Shown piece by piece: positions 54,476 to 63,039 of a DNA stretch of 64,000 bases. The notes below the pieces were generated by a model. It saw nothing but the letters and a program-made list of their open reading frames with translations. It made no database searches and was not told the DNA's origin. Position 1 is the stretch's first letter, and each line of letters begins with the position of its first letter. A program made the translations under genes and the position numbers. Source of the stretch: an uncultured Flavobacteriaceae bacterium (lineage in GTDB: Bacteria; Bacteroidota; Bacteroidia; Flavobacteriales; Flavobacteriaceae). The stretch is from positions 372,001 through 436,000 of the forward strand of contig CANLWN010000005.1 in the NCBI GenBank assembly GCA_947494825.1, given 5' to 3'.

Positions 54476-55798
54476 TTAGCCAATAGCATATACCTTAAAA
54501 GTTCTATACCCGTAAATGCTCACCACCACAAAGCAGAGCAAGGGAAGAATAAAGGAGAAATTTACTTCGGGCACGCCCAATATCCTGACGTCGGCATAGG
54601 CACTACCGCCAATATCCAGAATCAACCCCTGTAGAATGGGCATAAAGGCACCTCCCACAATGGCCATGACCAGGAAGGCCGAGGCAGGTTTGGCATCTTC
54701 TCCCAGTCCGGTCAACGCGATCCCATAAATGGTGGGAAACATCAAGGACATACAGAACGAAATCAGCACCAAACAGTAGAGCCCGCCGATGCCCTCGATA
54801 AAAATGGTTCCCAAGCAGCATATAATGGCGAACAAGGACAAAAGCATCAGCAATTTTCCCGAATTGATAAAGCGCAACAAATAGGTGCATAAAAAACGGC
54901 CCAGTAAAAAGATACCTAGGGCCACATAGGCATAATTCACCGCATTCCTGTTGTTTATCCCTAGATTTTCCGCATACTGATAAATATACGTCCAACACAT
55001 AATCTGCGCCCCTACATAGAACATCTGTGTTACGACCCCGCCAACAAAGCGTTCCTTCTTAAAAAGGCCTCGAATGGAATCCCACATACCGCTTGTCTGG
55101 TCCTTCTTATTTTTCTCGGGCATCTTCACCAGCGCTATGAGGACCAGCATGAACAGTACAAAGAGACCCAGACCCACATATGGATTTCTGATGACCATGA
55201 GATCGGACGTCTTTACAGCAGCTTTGGCCGTTCCGGAAAGGGTTTCGTAGATGCTGTTGCCCTGCTCGTCCAGATTATCGGATTGCAGAGCGCCCAAAAT
55301 AAAGGTTTGGGCCACAAAGAGTCCGGATAGGGCGCCGACCGGATTAAAAGCCTGTGCCAAATTTAGGCGTTGGGTTGCCGTCTCTTCCGCTCCCATGGAT
55401 AAAATAAAGGGATTTGCCGTGGTCTCCAAAAAGGCAAGGCCAAACGTAAGGATGTAGAGTGCCATCAAAAAGAAAAAATAGTTTTCCAGGGCCGCTGCGG
55501 GATAAAAAAGCAATGCCCCCACTGCATAGAGGACCAAGCCCATAAGAATCCCTGCTTTGTAGGTATATTTCTTCACTACAAAAGCGGCCGGTAGGGCCAT
55601 GGTGAAATACCCTCCATAAAATGCCGCCTGTACCCAAGACGCCTGGGTATTATTGAGCTCCAAGATTTTTTTGAAGGCCGATACCATAGGATTGGTAATA
55701 TCATTGGCAAAGCCCCAAAGCGCAAAAAGCGAGGTGATCAAAACAAAGGGAAGCAGTACTTTTTTCGCTACGATAGGTATTTTCTTGTCGTTTTTCAT
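54476..55798 (-). CDS. fucP: L-fucose:H+ symporter (FucP family, MFS)
   Basis: A 440-residue protein with about 12 membrane helices. It begins ITSLFALWGFANDITNPMVSAFKKILELNN after a short polar leader; this is the FucP signature, including the conserved Asn/Asp pair. ETTANPFILSMG and the LNLAQAFNPVGALSG segment are also typical. It imports L-fucose across the inner membrane with protons. It sits between the dehydrogenase and the mutarotase in the fucose operon. Confidence 0.92.
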   Translation of the reverse strand: MKNDKKIPIVAKKVLLPFVLITSLFALWGFANDITNPMVSAFKKILELNNTQASWVQAAFYGGYFTMALPAAFVVKKYTYKAGILMGLVLYAVGALLFYPAAALENYFFFLMALYILTFGLAFLETTANPFILSMGAEETATQRLNLAQAFNPVGALSGLFVAQTFILGALQSDNLDEQGNSIYETLSGTAKAAVKTSDLMVIRNPYVGLGLFVLFMLVLIALVKMPEKNKKDQTSGMWDSIRGLFKKERFVGGVVTQMFYVGAQIMCWTYIYQYAENLGINNRNAVNYAYVALGIFLLGRFLCTYLLRFINSGKLLMLLSLFAIICCLGTIFIEGIGGLYCLVLISFCMSLMFPTIYGIALTGLGEDAKPASAFLVMAIVGGAFMPILQGLILDIGGSAYADVRILGVPEVNFSFILPLLCFVVVSIYGYRTFKVYAIG

Positions 55799-55818
55799 GG
55801 ATCAACGTATCAGCAGCG

Positions 55819-56598
55819 CTACAGTGTACGGTCTAAATGGGTATAGCCCCCATCCACAAAAAGCAACTGTCCGGTAGTATGACTGGACTTTGGAGATAGC
55901 AGAAAGGCTACGGTATTCGCTATTTCCTCTATAGTGGTCATTCTGTTTTCCAAGGGGATTTTAGAGGTAATCTCCTTTCGTTTTTTTTCCGGATCCGGGA
56001 AGGTTTTTAACCAACGTTCATATAAGGGTGTTAGGCATTCGGCCACAATCACCGCGTTCACCCGTATTTGGTAAGGCAAAAGTTCAACGGCCCATTCCCG
56101 GGTAAGGGCATTACGTCCCCCATTGGCCGCGGCATATCCCGATGTTCCCCCCTGCCCGGTAACCGATGTCTTGGAGCCTATATTGACAATGGCGCCTTTG
56201 CTTTTTTTAAGTTCTGTCAGTGCGTAGTGTGCCATAAGGTAGTAATGGGTAAGGTTTCGGTTTATAGAGGTGATAAAATCCTCATAATTCCCTTTCTCCA
56301 AGCCTATGCCATCGTTTATGCCCGCATTGTTCACCAAACCGTCTATCCTGCCGAATTTTTGAATTACCGTGTTTACCGCGGCTTTGCATTGATCGGGATC
56401 GGTGAGTTCCGCCAGGGCGTAGTATGCCTTTCTATTCTTGGCTTCGATCATTTTTACAGCGTTTAGAACGTGCTCCTTATTTCTTCCAACGATTACCGGA
56501 ATCGCCCCTTCATCCGAAAGCACATTGACGATACCATTTCCTATGCCCTTGGAACCTCCGGTAACGATAATAATCTTCTCCTGTAGTTGTAAATCCAT
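55819..56598 (-). CDS. Short-chain dehydrogenase, probable L-fucose dehydrogenase (YxxxN variant)
   Basis: A 259-residue SDR with the cofactor loop VTGGSKGIGNG, NNAG, catalytic Ser142 and Tyr155. The usual YxxxK is YAAAN: Asn159 (codon AAT) stands where the catalytic Lys is expected. LTREWAVELLPYQIRVNAVI and CLTPLYERWLKTFP fit the L-fucose dehydrogenase subgroup as I recall it. In pathway order it would oxidise L-fucose to L-fuconolactone. The Lys-to-Asn change raises doubt about activity unless another residue takes over, or the subgroup uses Asn naturally. Confidence 0.78.
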   Translation of the reverse strand: MDLQLQEKIIIVTGGSKGIGNGIVNVLSDEGAIPVIVGRNKEHVLNAVKMIEAKNRKAYYALAELTDPDQCKAAVNTVIQKFGRIDGLVNNAGINDGIGLEKGNYEDFITSINRNLTHYYLMAHYALTELKKSKGAIVNIGSKTSVTGQGGTSGYAAANGGRNALTREWAVELLPYQIRVNAVIVAECLTPLYERWLKTFPDPEKKRKEITSKIPLENRMTTIEEIANTVAFLLSPKSSHTTGQLLFVDGGYTHLDRTL

Positions 56599-56609
56599 AC
56601 GTAGTGCCT

Positions 56610-57443
56610 TTAAATTGCCAGTTGATATGCAGAGATCGCGTTCTTACCAAAAATCAGGTCTTTTTTGACCCAGGAGCGTTGTTCCATATAACGATCTAGT
56701 ATCCCCTTTACATCGCCGTAAGAAGCCGCCAACAAACATACAGGCCAGTCGGACCCGAACAGCACCCTATCCGCCCCAAAAGCTTCCAACACCGTGTCCA
56801 AAAATGGAACAAAATCACCTTTTTCCCAATTAAAGCCTTTGGTCTCCGTGACCAATCCCGACAATTTACAGTAAACATTGGGACATTTTGCCAGTTCTTT
56901 GATATTTAATTTCCATCCGGGGTCCAGGCCTTTGGAAATCCTAGGTTTTGCCATATGGTCCAAAACAAACGTCTGGGCAGGAAAATTATGTACCAAGGCA
57001 ATAGCCGAAGGCAATTGTTGTTGATACACCAAAATGTCATAGGCAAGGTCAAACGCAGAGAGTTGTGCTATTCCCCTTTGAAAATCAGGTCTCAGCATGA
57101 AATATTCATCAGGTTCATCCTGAACAATATGACGTACCCCCTTGAACAATTTGTTCGACGAGAAGTGTTCCAAACGCTCCCTTACATTGCTCTTCTGTAA
57201 ATCTACCCAGCCCACAACACCTTTTATAAAATCGTTTTTTGCAGCAAGTTCCAGTAAAAATTCGGTCTCAGCCTCCGACTGATCGGCCTGCACGGCAATA
57301 CAGCCATCAATGCCGTTTTTTTTGAGGATTGGTAGCAGGTCCGATGGCAGAAAATCCCTTTGGATCGCTTTCATGGATTCGTTTATCCAAGAATACCGCT
57401 CGGCATCGTACGCCCAAAAATGTTGGTGACTGTCAATAGTCAT
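56610..57443 (-). CDS. Amidohydrolase-family L-fuconolactone hydrolase
   Basis: The start at 57443 (MTIDSHQHFWAYDAERYSW, 277 residues) is favoured because it limits overlap with the preceding gene to 11 bases; an in-frame ATG 21 bases upstream is possible. The TIM-barrel amidohydrolase_2 features are IDSHQHFW, GWVDLQ, FKGVRH, FVLDHMAKP and the late metal-binding Asp in VLFGSDWPVC. The family includes lactonases of the fucose and rhamnose pathways. Here it should open L-fuconolactone to L-fuconate. Confidence 0.87.
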   Translation of the reverse strand: MTIDSHQHFWAYDAERYSWINESMKAIQRDFLPSDLLPILKKNGIDGCIAVQADQSEAETEFLLELAAKNDFIKGVVGWVDLQKSNVRERLEHFSSNKLFKGVRHIVQDEPDEYFMLRPDFQRGIAQLSAFDLAYDILVYQQQLPSAIALVHNFPAQTFVLDHMAKPRISKGLDPGWKLNIKELAKCPNVYCKLSGLVTETKGFNWEKGDFVPFLDTVLEAFGADRVLFGSDWPVCLLAASYGDVKGILDRYMEQRSWVKKDLIFGKNAISAYQLAI

Positions 57444-58299
57444 TTTTTTGATAGGTCTTTGCACGTTGTTTTGAACTTCCCAGGCCTGTTATTCCCAACT
57501 CGACCAAGTCCCCCGCTTTCAGATATCTCGGTGGATCTAATCCCAATCCCACACCGAAGGGAGTCCCTGTGGAAATGATGTCGCCGGGAAGCAGTGTCAT
57601 AAATTCGCTAATATAGCTTACTAGTTCTGGAATTTTGAATACCAGGTCGGAGGTATTGCTGCGCTGCATGGTCTCCCCGTTCAACTTCAACCAAAGATCA
57701 AGCTGGTGCGGATCTTTGATTTCATCCTGGGTAACCAAAAAAGGTCCCAAAGGGGCAAAAGTATCGCAACTTTTTCCTTTTACCCATTGGCCTTCGCGTT
57801 CCAATTGATATTCCCTTTCGCTATAGTCGTTGTGCAGGACATAACCTGCAACATGATCCATAGCATCTTTCAGGGGTACATAGGATGTGCGCTTACCGAT
57901 AACTACGGCCAGTTCCACTTCCCAATCGGTCTTTTTACTCCCCTTGGGAAGTATCAAATCATCATTAGGGCCCACAATGGCCGTTGTTGCCTTAAAGAAC
58001 AACACCGGTTCCTCAGGGATTTCCATACCGCTCTCGGCAGCGTGCTGCGCATAATTAAGTCCCACACATACCAGCTTGGAAGGACGGCATACGGGTGGCC
58101 CTAAACGTGTTTCCTTATCGACCAAGGGGCATGTAGATCCATTTTCCGCAACCCATTTTTGCAAACGTCCTATGCCATCCGTGGCAAAAAACGTTTCCTC
58201 GTAATCCTGCCCAAAAGCCGTTACGTCCAAACGTGTACCATCTGGTTGTTCCACCCCTGGTTTTTCCTTGTCCGCTATTCCAAAACGTATTAATTTCAT
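57433..58299 (-). CDS. FAH-family hydrolase, probable 2,4-diketo-3-deoxy-L-fuconate hydrolase
   Basis: A 288-residue fumarylacetoacetate hydrolase-fold protein: VGLNYAQHAAESG, PVLFFKATTAIVGPND, metal-binding Glu/Asp in DWEVELAVVIG and YVLHNDYSEREYQ, and STGTPFGVGLG near the end. In the non-phosphorylative fucose pathway this enzyme cleaves 2,4-diketo-3-deoxy-L-fuconate to pyruvate and L-lactate. It starts exactly where the upstream dehydrogenase gene ends, so the two are translationally coupled. Confidence 0.88.
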   Translation of the reverse strand: MKLIRFGIADKEKPGVEQPDGTRLDVTAFGQDYEETFFATDGIGRLQKWVAENGSTCPLVDKETRLGPPVCRPSKLVCVGLNYAQHAAESGMEIPEEPVLFFKATTAIVGPNDDLILPKGSKKTDWEVELAVVIGKRTSYVPLKDAMDHVAGYVLHNDYSEREYQLEREGQWVKGKSCDTFAPLGPFLVTQDEIKDPHQLDLWLKLNGETMQRSNTSDLVFKIPELVSYISEFMTLLPGDIISTGTPFGVGLGLDPPRYLKAGDLVELGITGLGSSKQRAKTYQKNDY

Positions 58300-59076
58300 T
58301 TATCCATTTAGTTTTATAAATCCGCCATCTATAGGGAAATCGGTCCCGGTTATAAAAGATGCCTCATCGGAGCATAGATACAGGGCCAGATGCGCCACCT
58401 CCTCCGGTTTTCCCATGCGGCCTATCGGTTGTGTTTTTGAGAGTCTCTCGAACATCTTTTCCTCCTTCCCCGGATATGTTTTTTTTATGAAGCCATCAAC
58501 AAAAGGGGTATGTACCCGGGCCGGGGAAATGCTGTTGCAGCGAATGCCATAATCCAAATAATCCTTGGCCACGGAATAGGTCATGGTAAGTACGGCTCCC
58601 TTGGACATGGCATAGGCAAACCGATCGGATATACCTACGGTGGACGCGATCGAGGCCATGTTCAAGATGATACCCCCATGTTCTTTCATGGTCGTAATAC
58701 AGGCACGGATACAGTTATACACCCCTTTGATATTGACCTGGTACAATCTATCCATATCCGCTTCTTCCGTAGACTCTACATTTCCCACATGGGCTATTCC
58801 CGCGTTATTGACCAAAATATGGATCTTGGCACTCTCAGTGATGGTTTTTATAACCCCCTGTACTTCTTGTTGTGACGACACGTCGCATTGATGGGCCATA
58901 GCCCTGCCTCCAGTACTTTTGATCTCATCGACAATGGATAGCGCCCTTTCCAGATTCAGCTCCAAGATATGCACCGTAGCGCCTTGGTCTGCAAATGTTT
59001 TTGAAATGGCCCCGCCTATGCCACTCCCCCCACCTGTAATGACCGCAGTTTTACCTTTTAAGCTAAATAGCGACAT
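58300..59076 (-). CDS. Short-chain dehydrogenase, probable 2-keto-3-deoxy-L-fuconate dehydrogenase
   Basis: A 258-residue SDR with cofactor loop ITGGGSGIGGA, NNAGIAHVGN, and an intact active site (Ser in NMASIAS, YAMSK). Unlike the other SDR of the operon it keeps the catalytic Lys. ARVHTPFVDGFIKKTYPGKEEKMFERL matches the fuconate-pathway subgroup. It should oxidise 2-keto-3-deoxy-L-fuconate to the 2,4-diketo acid with NAD, feeding the FAH hydrolase next to it. It follows the fucosidase gene by 5 bases. Confidence 0.87.
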   Translation of the reverse strand: MSLFSLKGKTAVITGGGSGIGGAISKTFADQGATVHILELNLERALSIVDEIKSTGGRAMAHQCDVSSQQEVQGVIKTITESAKIHILVNNAGIAHVGNVESTEEADMDRLYQVNIKGVYNCIRACITTMKEHGGIILNMASIASTVGISDRFAYAMSKGAVLTMTYSVAKDYLDYGIRCNSISPARVHTPFVDGFIKKTYPGKEEKMFERLSKTQPIGRMGKPEEVAHLALYLCSDEASFITGTDFPIDGGFIKLNG

Positions 59077-59081
59077 CTGTA

Positions 59082-60416
59082 TTATTTTAAGGTGATTTCT
59101 ATTATGGTATCTATATGCTCCCTTTTATTTTCGGGTACGCTAAATTTCAATTCGCCCTTTCTCAAAGTGAAATCTACAGGCGTCTTATCCGTAAAAAGGG
59201 AAATCTTTTTTATTTTCCGATCAAAATCAGGAATACGTACCTCCTCACCTGTCAGCTCCAAAATATGCAAATACAGGATATTCCCTTTTTGCGTGGACAC
59301 AATTTTTCCCTCCACCGCCACATTTCCTTGCCTTGTCCCGTAAATGGTCTCCCCATTGGCCTGTAACCACTTTCCAACCGTTCTTAACCTGGTTTTGTGT
59401 TCTTCCTGAATTCCGCCGTTGGGCATAGGCCCTACATTTAAAAGAAAATTGGCATTGTTTCCTGCCGCTTTCACCAGATAGAGAACAAGTTCCTTGACCG
59501 ACTTGTGTTTTCCGTCCTGAAGGTTAAAGCCCCATGATTGATTAATGGTTTCACAGGTTTCCAAGGGTAAGCTTCCAATTTCCGCACCTCCAAAACCTGT
59601 AGTGTTCTTTCCGGGAAGATCTCTTTCGAACATTTGGAAATCCTCCCCGGCAATCGGAAGTTCATGGTGATTGTTTCCAATAAGCAGTTTTGGATCTACC
59701 TCGTGGATCATTTTATACGTCCGTTCCAGCTTCCAATCAATTCCTTTTATCCGATATTCCACGGCCTCGTGCCAATCGGTCTTATGGGGCGCCTGGTCCC
59801 ACCATCCATCGAACCAAAATCCTGCGATATCATAGTTCTCCGCAAGTTCCCTGATCTGGGCGTCTTGATAGGCCAAATAAGCCTCCCAATTCCCTGTTTC
59901 CGGTCTGCCCGTTTTTCTGCCGGTCCAGCCGCGGGGAAAATAATCGGGGTGGTGCCAATCCAATTGCGAATAGTAGGCAAATAATTTTATCCCCTGTTTT
60001 TTGCACTCTTGCTCCAACATCCTAAAGATGTCTTTCCCGTACGGCGTGGCCGCCACAATATTGTAATCCGAAACCTTGGAATCGTACATGGCAAAACCAT
60101 CGTGATGTTTTGTCGTAATGGTAATGTACTTCATTCCCGCTTCCTTGGCCAAGGTCACGATTTCCTTTGCATTAAAATCGATTGGGTTAAAGAAGGTGGG
60201 CAATAGCTCATAACGATCTATCGGTATGTCCTGATGTTGCATCACCCATTCGGCATCGCCCAGTAAGCTATAGACGCCCCAGTGTATGAACATGCCGAAT
60301 TTGGCATCCTCGAACCATGATCTGGCCTCTAAATTCTCTTTGGCGGGTGTATATTTTTCCTGGGAAATAAGGCCTTGACAAATGAGGACGAGGAAGAGGA
60401 TCACTATTTTTTTCAT
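59082..60416 (-). CDS. GH29 alpha-L-fucosidase, exported
   Basis: A 444-residue protein with a signal peptide (MKKIVILFLVLICQGLIS). GH29 motifs are clear: WFEDAKFGMFIHWGVYS, the ITTKHHDGFAMYDS active-site loop, and nucleophile Asp203 in GFWFDGWWD. It removes terminal alpha-L-fucose from glycans in the periplasm or outside the cell, supplying the operon. There is no adjacent SusC/SusD or sulfatase, so it may act on short fucosides already inside the periplasm. It lies 10 bases after the fuconate dehydratase gene. Confidence 0.94.
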   Translation of the reverse strand: MKKIVILFLVLICQGLISQEKYTPAKENLEARSWFEDAKFGMFIHWGVYSLLGDAEWVMQHQDIPIDRYELLPTFFNPIDFNAKEIVTLAKEAGMKYITITTKHHDGFAMYDSKVSDYNIVAATPYGKDIFRMLEQECKKQGIKLFAYYSQLDWHHPDYFPRGWTGRKTGRPETGNWEAYLAYQDAQIRELAENYDIAGFWFDGWWDQAPHKTDWHEAVEYRIKGIDWKLERTYKMIHEVDPKLLIGNNHHELPIAGEDFQMFERDLPGKNTTGFGGAEIGSLPLETCETINQSWGFNLQDGKHKSVKELVLYLVKAAGNNANFLLNVGPMPNGGIQEEHKTRLRTVGKWLQANGETIYGTRQGNVAVEGKIVSTQKGNILYLHILELTGEEVRIPDFDRKIKKISLFTDKTPVDFTLRKGELKFSVPENKREHIDTIIEITLK

Positions 60417-60426
60417 AAGGTATACT

Positions 60427-61752
60427 TTAGTGTTTGTCTGCTAATTGTGATTGCCAGATAATGCCTTCCGGAAAGCTATATTGTTCCAAGGAAGCAGGTT
60501 TCATGGTTATACTGTACCCAGGGAGCGTAGGCGGCATATAGGCTCCGTTCTTAAGGATTACAGGGTCGTAAAAATGTTCGTGCAAATGATCTACATATTC
60601 AATGATCCTATTTTCCAAGGATCCACTTATCGCAATATAGTCTATCATGGACAAGTGTTGTACATATTCGCAAAGGCCTACACCTCCCGCATGTGGACAT
60701 ACAGGAATATTGAATTTAGCAGCCATCAATAAAATGGCCAATATTTCATTTACGCCCCCTACCCTGCAGCTATCAATCTGGCATATCCCAATGGCCCCGG
60801 CCTGCATCAGTTGCTTGAACATTACCCGATTTTGACAATGTTCCCCTGTGGCCACCATAATGGGAGCAACCATTTTTGCGATTCTGGCGTGGCCCAAGAT
60901 ATCATCGGGACTTGTGGGCTCCTCGATCCACCAGGGGTCGAATTTTTTCAACTCCTCCATGTTCATAATTGCCTCTTCCACGTCCCATTTTTGGTTGGCA
61001 TCCATCATCAGTTTCAAATCTGGGCCTATTTCTTCCCGGATTATGGCGGCCCTGCGCAAATCGTCCTTCAAATTGGACCCCACCTTTATTTTCATGTGTC
61101 TAAATCCAGAAGCTTTGGCTTCTTTGCACAAACGCCTCATTTTATCATCCGAATATCCCAGCCAACCTGCGGAGGTAGTGTATGCAGGATACCCCTCCTT
61201 ACACAATTCATCTATACGTTCTTGTTTGGTATCTGCATGTTTTTCTAAAATTTCCAACGCCTCCTCAGGACGTATGGCATCTGTAATATAAGTGAAATCG
61301 ATGCAAGAAACCAGTTCTTTAGGGGTCATATCCGCGAGTAATTTCCAAAGCGGTTTGCCCTCTGCCTTGGCGTAAAGGTCCCAAACGGCATTGACCAAAG
61401 CCGCCGTGGCCAAATGAATGACGCCTTTTTCCGGCCCAAGCCAACGCAATTGGCTGTCTCCTGTTATCATTTTCCAAAAGTTTCCCATATTCTCGGTAAA
61501 ACTCTCAAGCGTTTTCCCAAGGATTAAGTGGGACAGCGATCTGATAGCGGCAACACAAAGTTCATTCCCCCTACCTATGGTAAAGGTGAGACCATGTCCT
61601 TCCAAATCCTTGGGATGATCGGTCTTTAAAATGACATAGGCTGCGGAATAATCCGGATCGGGGTTCATGGCGTCAGAACCGTCCATGGTGTCGCTTGTAG
61701 GGAAACGAATGTCCTTGACAAGTACTTCCGTAATTGAAGTTGATGGAAACAT
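60427..61752 (-). CDS. fucD: L-fuconate dehydratase (enolase superfamily, EC 4.2.1.68)
   Basis: The start is ATG 61752 (MFPSTSITEVLVKDIRFPT, 441 residues). An in-frame TTG at 61773 lies inside the promoter -7 box and cannot be used. Enolase-superfamily residues are complete: Lys221 and Lys223 (MKIKV), Asp251 and Asn253 (MMDANQ), Glu277 (WIEEP), Glu304 (TGEH) and His354 (CPHAGG). All sit exactly three above the positions I recall for the Xanthomonas FucD (218/220, 248/250, 274, 301, 351). It dehydrates L-fuconate to 2-keto-3-deoxy-L-fuconate. It is the first gene of the fucose operon. Confidence 0.94.
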   Translation of the reverse strand: MFPSTSITEVLVKDIRFPTSDTMDGSDAMNPDPDYSAAYVILKTDHPKDLEGHGLTFTIGRGNELCVAAIRSLSHLILGKTLESFTENMGNFWKMITGDSQLRWLGPEKGVIHLATAALVNAVWDLYAKAEGKPLWKLLADMTPKELVSCIDFTYITDAIRPEEALEILEKHADTKQERIDELCKEGYPAYTTSAGWLGYSDDKMRRLCKEAKASGFRHMKIKVGSNLKDDLRRAAIIREEIGPDLKLMMDANQKWDVEEAIMNMEELKKFDPWWIEEPTSPDDILGHARIAKMVAPIMVATGEHCQNRVMFKQLMQAGAIGICQIDSCRVGGVNEILAILLMAAKFNIPVCPHAGGVGLCEYVQHLSMIDYIAISGSLENRIIEYVDHLHEHFYDPVILKNGAYMPPTLPGYSITMKPASLEQYSFPEGIIWQSQLADKH

Positions 61753-61770
61753 GAATGGGTTGTTTTTAGA

Positions 61771-61778
61771 CAAAGCTA
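61771..61778 (-). promoter_or_regulatory. -7 box of the fucose operon promoter
   Basis: The minus strand reads TAGCTTTG, 18 bases before the fucD ATG. The nearest upstream TTG is 24 bases away, too far for unaided recognition, which fits dependence on the AraC activator encoded directly upstream. Confidence 0.55.
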
Positions 61779-61825
61779 GGTTTGATGCACGATTTTAACC
61801 ACCAAATAAGCCACCAAGAACAATA

Positions 61826-62719
61826 CTATTTTTGCCCAAATTGTTCTTGAATTGGTTTTTGGGTATGAAATTGAACAAAGGTACTGGGAGCATTTCCGGT
61901 AATCGCCTTGAACTGCCTATTAAAATTTGAAATGTTGTTGAATCCCGATTCGTAGGCTATCGCCGTAATGTTTAGCTTATCTTCCAACAACAGTTTACAG
62001 GAGTACCCTATTCTAATTTCATTGAGGTATCGGGTGAAGGTCTTCCGGTGGACCCGTTTAAAAAATCTGCTAAATGCGGAAGCATTCATTCCAATCACTT
62101 CGGCCACATCACTGGCCTGGACAGAATCCTTAAAATTTTTAAAGACGTATTCATATATTTTGTGAAGACGTTTGTTCTCTGTTTTCAGGAAAGAATTTAC
62201 ATAGCCCATACTCGACAGCGGCTTATACCGTTGGTGCCTTGCCAAGACCTGCAAAATTTTAATGAACCTTATCATTCTGTCAAATGGATCTGGATCTAAC
62301 AGCGCTCTTATCCTTTGTACAAGGCCTGCATCTATTTCTAGAAACAAAATGCCGCGTTCTGCCCTTTCCAAAAGGTCGGCAATGGATCGAAGCTCGGGGG
62401 CCGATAAAAAATCGGTGCCCAAAAAATCCTTTTTGAAGTGAACCGCAATCGCCTCGGCTACCTTATTGGAGGCCGTATCGAAATAGGTCTCGTCATTGGA
62501 CCACATATGCGGGAGGTTTTTACCTATAAGCACTAACTCTCCTTGCTCAAATTTCTCTATGCTATCCCCTATGAATCTCGTTCCCGAGCTTTTTTCTATG
62601 AGCACAAGTTCCAGTTCAGGATGGTGGTGCCAAACTTTTAGAAAATGTGGATAATGGTTATGGGTTACCGTAAACGAACTGTTCTCAAAACTGGTTCTAT
62701 CCAACAAATGCAGTTTCAT
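61826..62719 (-). CDS. AraC-family transcriptional regulator, probable fucose operon activator
   Basis: A 297-residue protein. The N-terminal cupin-type sensing domain (about 10-140) has FLKVWHHHPELELVLIEKSSGTRFIGDS and LIGKNLPHMWSND. The C-terminal double helix-turn-helix (about 190-285) has DVAEVIGMNASAFSRFFKRVHRKTFTRYLNEIRI and ITAIAYESGFNNISNFNRQFKAITG. It lies 52 bases-plus upstream of fucD on the same strand, so it most likely senses L-fucose or a pathway intermediate and activates the operon. The intervening -7 box shows fucD can be started separately. Confidence 0.9.
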   Translation of the reverse strand: MKLHLLDRTSFENSSFTVTHNHYPHFLKVWHHHPELELVLIEKSSGTRFIGDSIEKFEQGELVLIGKNLPHMWSNDETYFDTASNKVAEAIAVHFKKDFLGTDFLSAPELRSIADLLERAERGILFLEIDAGLVQRIRALLDPDPFDRMIRFIKILQVLARHQRYKPLSSMGYVNSFLKTENKRLHKIYEYVFKNFKDSVQASDVAEVIGMNASAFSRFFKRVHRKTFTRYLNEIRIGYSCKLLLEDKLNITAIAYESGFNNISNFNRQFKAITGNAPSTFVQFHTQKPIQEQFGQK

Positions 62720-63039
62720 CTATTCTATTTTATGCTTATTGAACAACATAGGTAACGGGCCTATAACAAAACGGTGCCTATTGCCTCTCCGTGCTACACA
62801 ATAAAGGTGCACCAAGCATGAACATAAAGATAGGAATACTTACATTAATTATACTCTTTTTGTGTGGGTATCCATAAACTGGCAAAAAAAGTATCGCATT
62901 TGGTATATTATTTGGTAGATACCGTCTTCAAATTAATGGACTTTTAGGTGTATCAAAATACCGTTCGTGCGTCCATACCTAAGCTGGGATATGAAGTACG
63001 GCCCTTATTTTACATTGACCACAAAAGTAGATAGACTAT
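62720..63039. promoter_or_regulatory. 320-base divergent region with repeated GTATC motifs
   Basis: It separates araC from the divergent MBL-fold gene. GTATC occurs at 62868, 62891 and 62950 and its complement GATAC at 62918, all within about 90 bases, with ATACC at 62958-62962. These may be operator half-sites. No strong TAnnTTTG box is visible on the plus strand. Confidence 0.35.

Noticed and set aside
61753-61773. Longer fucD starting at TTG 61773
   Set aside because: That TTG is part of the -7 promoter box TAGCTTTG, so it would not be transcribed with a usable leader. ATG 61752 gives the family length.
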